Assembly (NCBI GenBank): GCA_034666705.1
Contig: JAXDLH010000283.1
Span: forward strand, 1 to 13,156
Source: JAXDLH01 sp034666705
Lineage (GTDB): Bacteria > Chloroflexota > UBA6077 > SHYK01
DNA length: 13,156 nt
Direction: 5' to 3'
The notes beneath the pieces were generated by a model. The model searched no databases and had not been told where the DNA came from. It saw nothing but the letters and a program-made list of their open reading frames with translations. Shown piece after piece: positions 11,487-13,156 of this stretch (position 1 is the stretch's first letter; each line of letters begins with the position of its first letter). The translations under genes and the position numbers were made by a program.

Positions 11487-13156
11487 ATGCGTACCGATCT
11501 TTGGACCGGCCTTACTCGCGGGTTGCTGCTCGGCTTGCTGGGCGGGCTGGCGGCGGGCGCCGTAGAGGCTGGCTCGATCGTCCGGGACGCCCCAGCGGGG
11601 CGATCAGCCCTCGTCGAGGCGGGGCTTTATGCGGTCATCGTGGATGCGCTCGGCAGCGCGATCGTGGCGGCCATAGCGGGCGCCTTGCTCGCGCTTATCT
11701 TGCGCCTGAGCGGGCGGCAGATTCGCGATCGCGATGCGTCGGCGCTCTATATTGCGGGGGCTACCGCCCTGGTATTGATCCTGGTCGGGCTGCTGTGGGC
11801 ATTCAAGGCTAATGGCGCCGACCGGTCCGTTGGCGTGCCACTCGCGGCGGCCACGCCGATCGTGGTTCTCGCGGTGGCGTTCGGCGGTCTCGTCTATCCG
11901 CTCGCCCGCCCGTTCGCCGGCGCTGCGCTCGGTCGGGCACGCGTCGTCGCCGCGGCAGGCATCGTCGGGGCGATGTGTCTCGGGCTCGTGTTTCCCGTGC
12001 AGGTCGTCGTCGAGGCCAGAGCAAGCCAGACCTCGAATACCACTGCACTCCAGGCGGTGGATCCAGGTGTCGTCGAGTCCGACATGCGTGCGGACCTCGA
12101 GACGCGCCTCGCTCAGGTGGGAGCCGGCGCTGGGGCCGGAGATGTCGCCCGACGTCCCAACATCGTGCTGATCACGTTGGATGCGACCAGGGCAGACCAC
12201 ATGGGTTTCTGTGGCAACCCATGGATCCAGACGCCGACGCTGGATCTCCTCGCGAGCTACTCTGCGATCTCGTGCTCGATGTACACGCAGCAGCCGCAAA
12301 CGAATCCAGCGCTCGCCGCGCTGTTCACGTCGACCTACCCGTCAGTCAACGGGGTTCGGGTTCACATGGTCGACCGCCTGGCCGACTCCTGGGATACCCT
12401 CGCCCGCGAGCTCCAACGCAATGGGTATGAGACGGCGGGACTCATCCCGTGGACCTCGCTCGAGCCCGCGTTCTCCGGGCTCCAGAGCGGGTTCCGGACG
12501 TATGACGCGGTGGTAGTGAACGAGCCAACGGCGCTGCAAAACCCGACGACCGCGGCACTCGCGGGCATCTATCGGCGCGTAACGCAGCAGGTCGCGCTGG
12601 GTGGCGCCGTCGAGTCAGTCCTGGGTATGCGGCAGGGGACCGAAGCGGAGATCGACGGCCGGGCCGACGTGACCGCGTCCGCGGCTATCAATTGGATGGC
12701 GAACAACAAGACGGCGCCTTTCTTCTTCTGGGTACACTACTTCGACCCACACTATCCGTTCACGCCACCGGAACCATGGGATCAGATTTACCCAGGTGGA
12801 CGAGCGTACGATGGGCCATTCGACGGCGCCATGGGTTTCGTCTACGAGATGCGAGCGGGTATCTTCAATCCAACCCCGCGCGACGTCGAGTTTCTCCGTT
12901 CCCAGTACGCGTCTGAGATCACGTATGCGGACCACTATATCGGCCAGATGCTCGGGTTCATGGCGCGCCAGAATCTGCTCGACAATACGATCATCGTCGT
13001 GACCGCGGATCACGGGGAAGAGCTCGGGGAGCGAGGCACGCCTGACAATTGGCTCGACGGCACCTACTGGCTGCATGGGGACGATCTGCACGAGCCGGGC
13101 ATCCGGGTGCCCCTCATCATTTTCGACCCGCGTTCGACGAATGGTCACCAGGAGAT
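11487..13156 (+). CDS. Membrane-anchored sulfatase-superfamily hydrolase or transferase (3' end outside window)
   Basis: A frame opens at this ATG (GGTGAG three bases upstream) and runs 556 codons to the window edge with no stop. The N-terminal part has about five hydrophobic stretches (near residues 9-27, 45-72, 84-104, 117-140 and 151-175). A linker leads to an alkaline-phosphatase/sulfatase domain from about 222: PNIVLITLDATRADH with metal Asp232, HYFDPHYPF at 417-425, TADHGEELGERG at 507-518 with D508, H509 and E511, and H530 in LHGDDLHEPGIRVPLI. Where sulfatases have the modified Cys or Ser (CxPSR), this protein has QTNPALAAL with Thr272. This suggests a Thr-dependent enzyme, such as a phosphoryl-group transferase or phosphodiesterase, rather than a classical sulfatase. 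The domain faces outward if the usual topology holds. The substrate is unknown. Confidence 0.88.
   Translation, partial: MRTDLWTGLTRGLLLGLLGGLAAGAVEAGSIVRDAPAGRSALVEAGLYAVIVDALGSAIVAAIAGALLALILRLSGRQIRDRDASALYIAGATALVLILVGLLWAFKANGADRSVGVPLAAATPIVVLAVAFGGLVYPLARPFAGAALGRARVVAAAGIVGAMCLGLVFPVQVVVEARASQTSNTTALQAVDPGVVESDMRADLETRLAQVGAGAGAGDVARRPNIVLITLDATRADHMGFCGNPWIQTPTLDLLASYSAISCSMYTQQPQTNPALAALFTSTYPSVNGVRVHMVDRLADSWDTLARELQRNGYETAGLIPWTSLEPAFSGLQSGFRTYDAVVVNEPTALQNPTTAALAGIYRRVTQQVALGGAVESVLGMRQGTEAEIDGRADVTASAAINWMANNKTAPFFFWVHYFDPHYPFTPPEPWDQIYPGGRAYDGPFDGAMGFVYEMRAGIFNPTPRDVEFLRSQYASEITYADHYIGQMLGFMARQNLLDNTIIVVTADHGEELGERGTPDNWLDGTYWLHGDDLHEPGIRVPLIIFDPRSTNGHQE

Noticed and set aside
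11604..12299. Minus-strand open frame of 231 codons
   Set aside because: It is the antisense shadow of the sulfatase-superfamily gene, whose frame stays open to the window end with clear metal-site motifs.

Overview
The window is high-GC, gene-dense bacterial chromosome. GTG starts are common, the genes use Shine-Dalgarno sites, and one gene (the response regulator) looks nearly leaderless. Gene content and order (cysO-cysM-JAMM protease cluster, ACT-malic enzyme, S-box riboswitch with an intrinsic terminator) suggest a Chloroflexota member, perhaps Thermomicrobia-like. Actinomycetota is the main alternative. This placement is an inference from gene families, not a phylogeny.

Layout. (1) 1-215: a possible small cysteine-containing protein at the left edge. 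(2) 232-2789, minus strand: a D-2-hydroxyacid dehydrogenase and an ACT-domain malic enzyme. (3) 2872-4952, plus strand: a SAM-I riboswitch with antiterminator and intrinsic terminator controls three genes: a threonine-synthase-family PLP enzyme, a free-standing NIL-domain protein, and a ThiS/MoaD-type sulfur carrier ending Gly-Gly-Ala. (4) 5023-9245, plus strand: an Rrf2/IscR-type regulator with a consensus promoter and a palindromic operator heads a six-gene sulfur operon: regulator, cysK, a MoeB/ThiF-type activating enzyme, a second carrier ending Gly-Gly, CysM of the mycobacterial O-phosphoserine type, and a JAMM protease of the Mec type. A 10-bp hairpin closes it. (5) 9284-11417: an OmpR-family response regulator and its histidine kinase. 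(6) 11487 to the window end: a membrane-anchored sulfatase-superfamily protein cut by the edge. It is the longest frame in the window, with no stop before the edge.

How the genes fit together. Regions 3 and 4 read as one protein-thiocarboxylate sulfur-assimilation locus. MoeB would adenylate the carrier C-termini for conversion to thiocarboxylates. CysM would load the GG carrier with cysteine made from O-phosphoserine, and the JAMM enzyme would release it (the M. tuberculosis CysO/CysM/Mec pathway). The second carrier keeps an extra C-terminal Ala, as reported for HcyS in the Wolinella succinogenes homocysteine pathway, where a JAMM protease trims it. This carrier is co-transcribed with a ThrC-like enzyme and a NIL protein under a SAM-repressed riboswitch. 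My main hypothesis is that the ThrC-like enzyme makes homocysteine from an activated homoserine (possibly O-phosphohomoserine) and the carrier thiocarboxylate, rather than, or as well as, threonine. The families are clear from sequence. The homocysteine role is inference.
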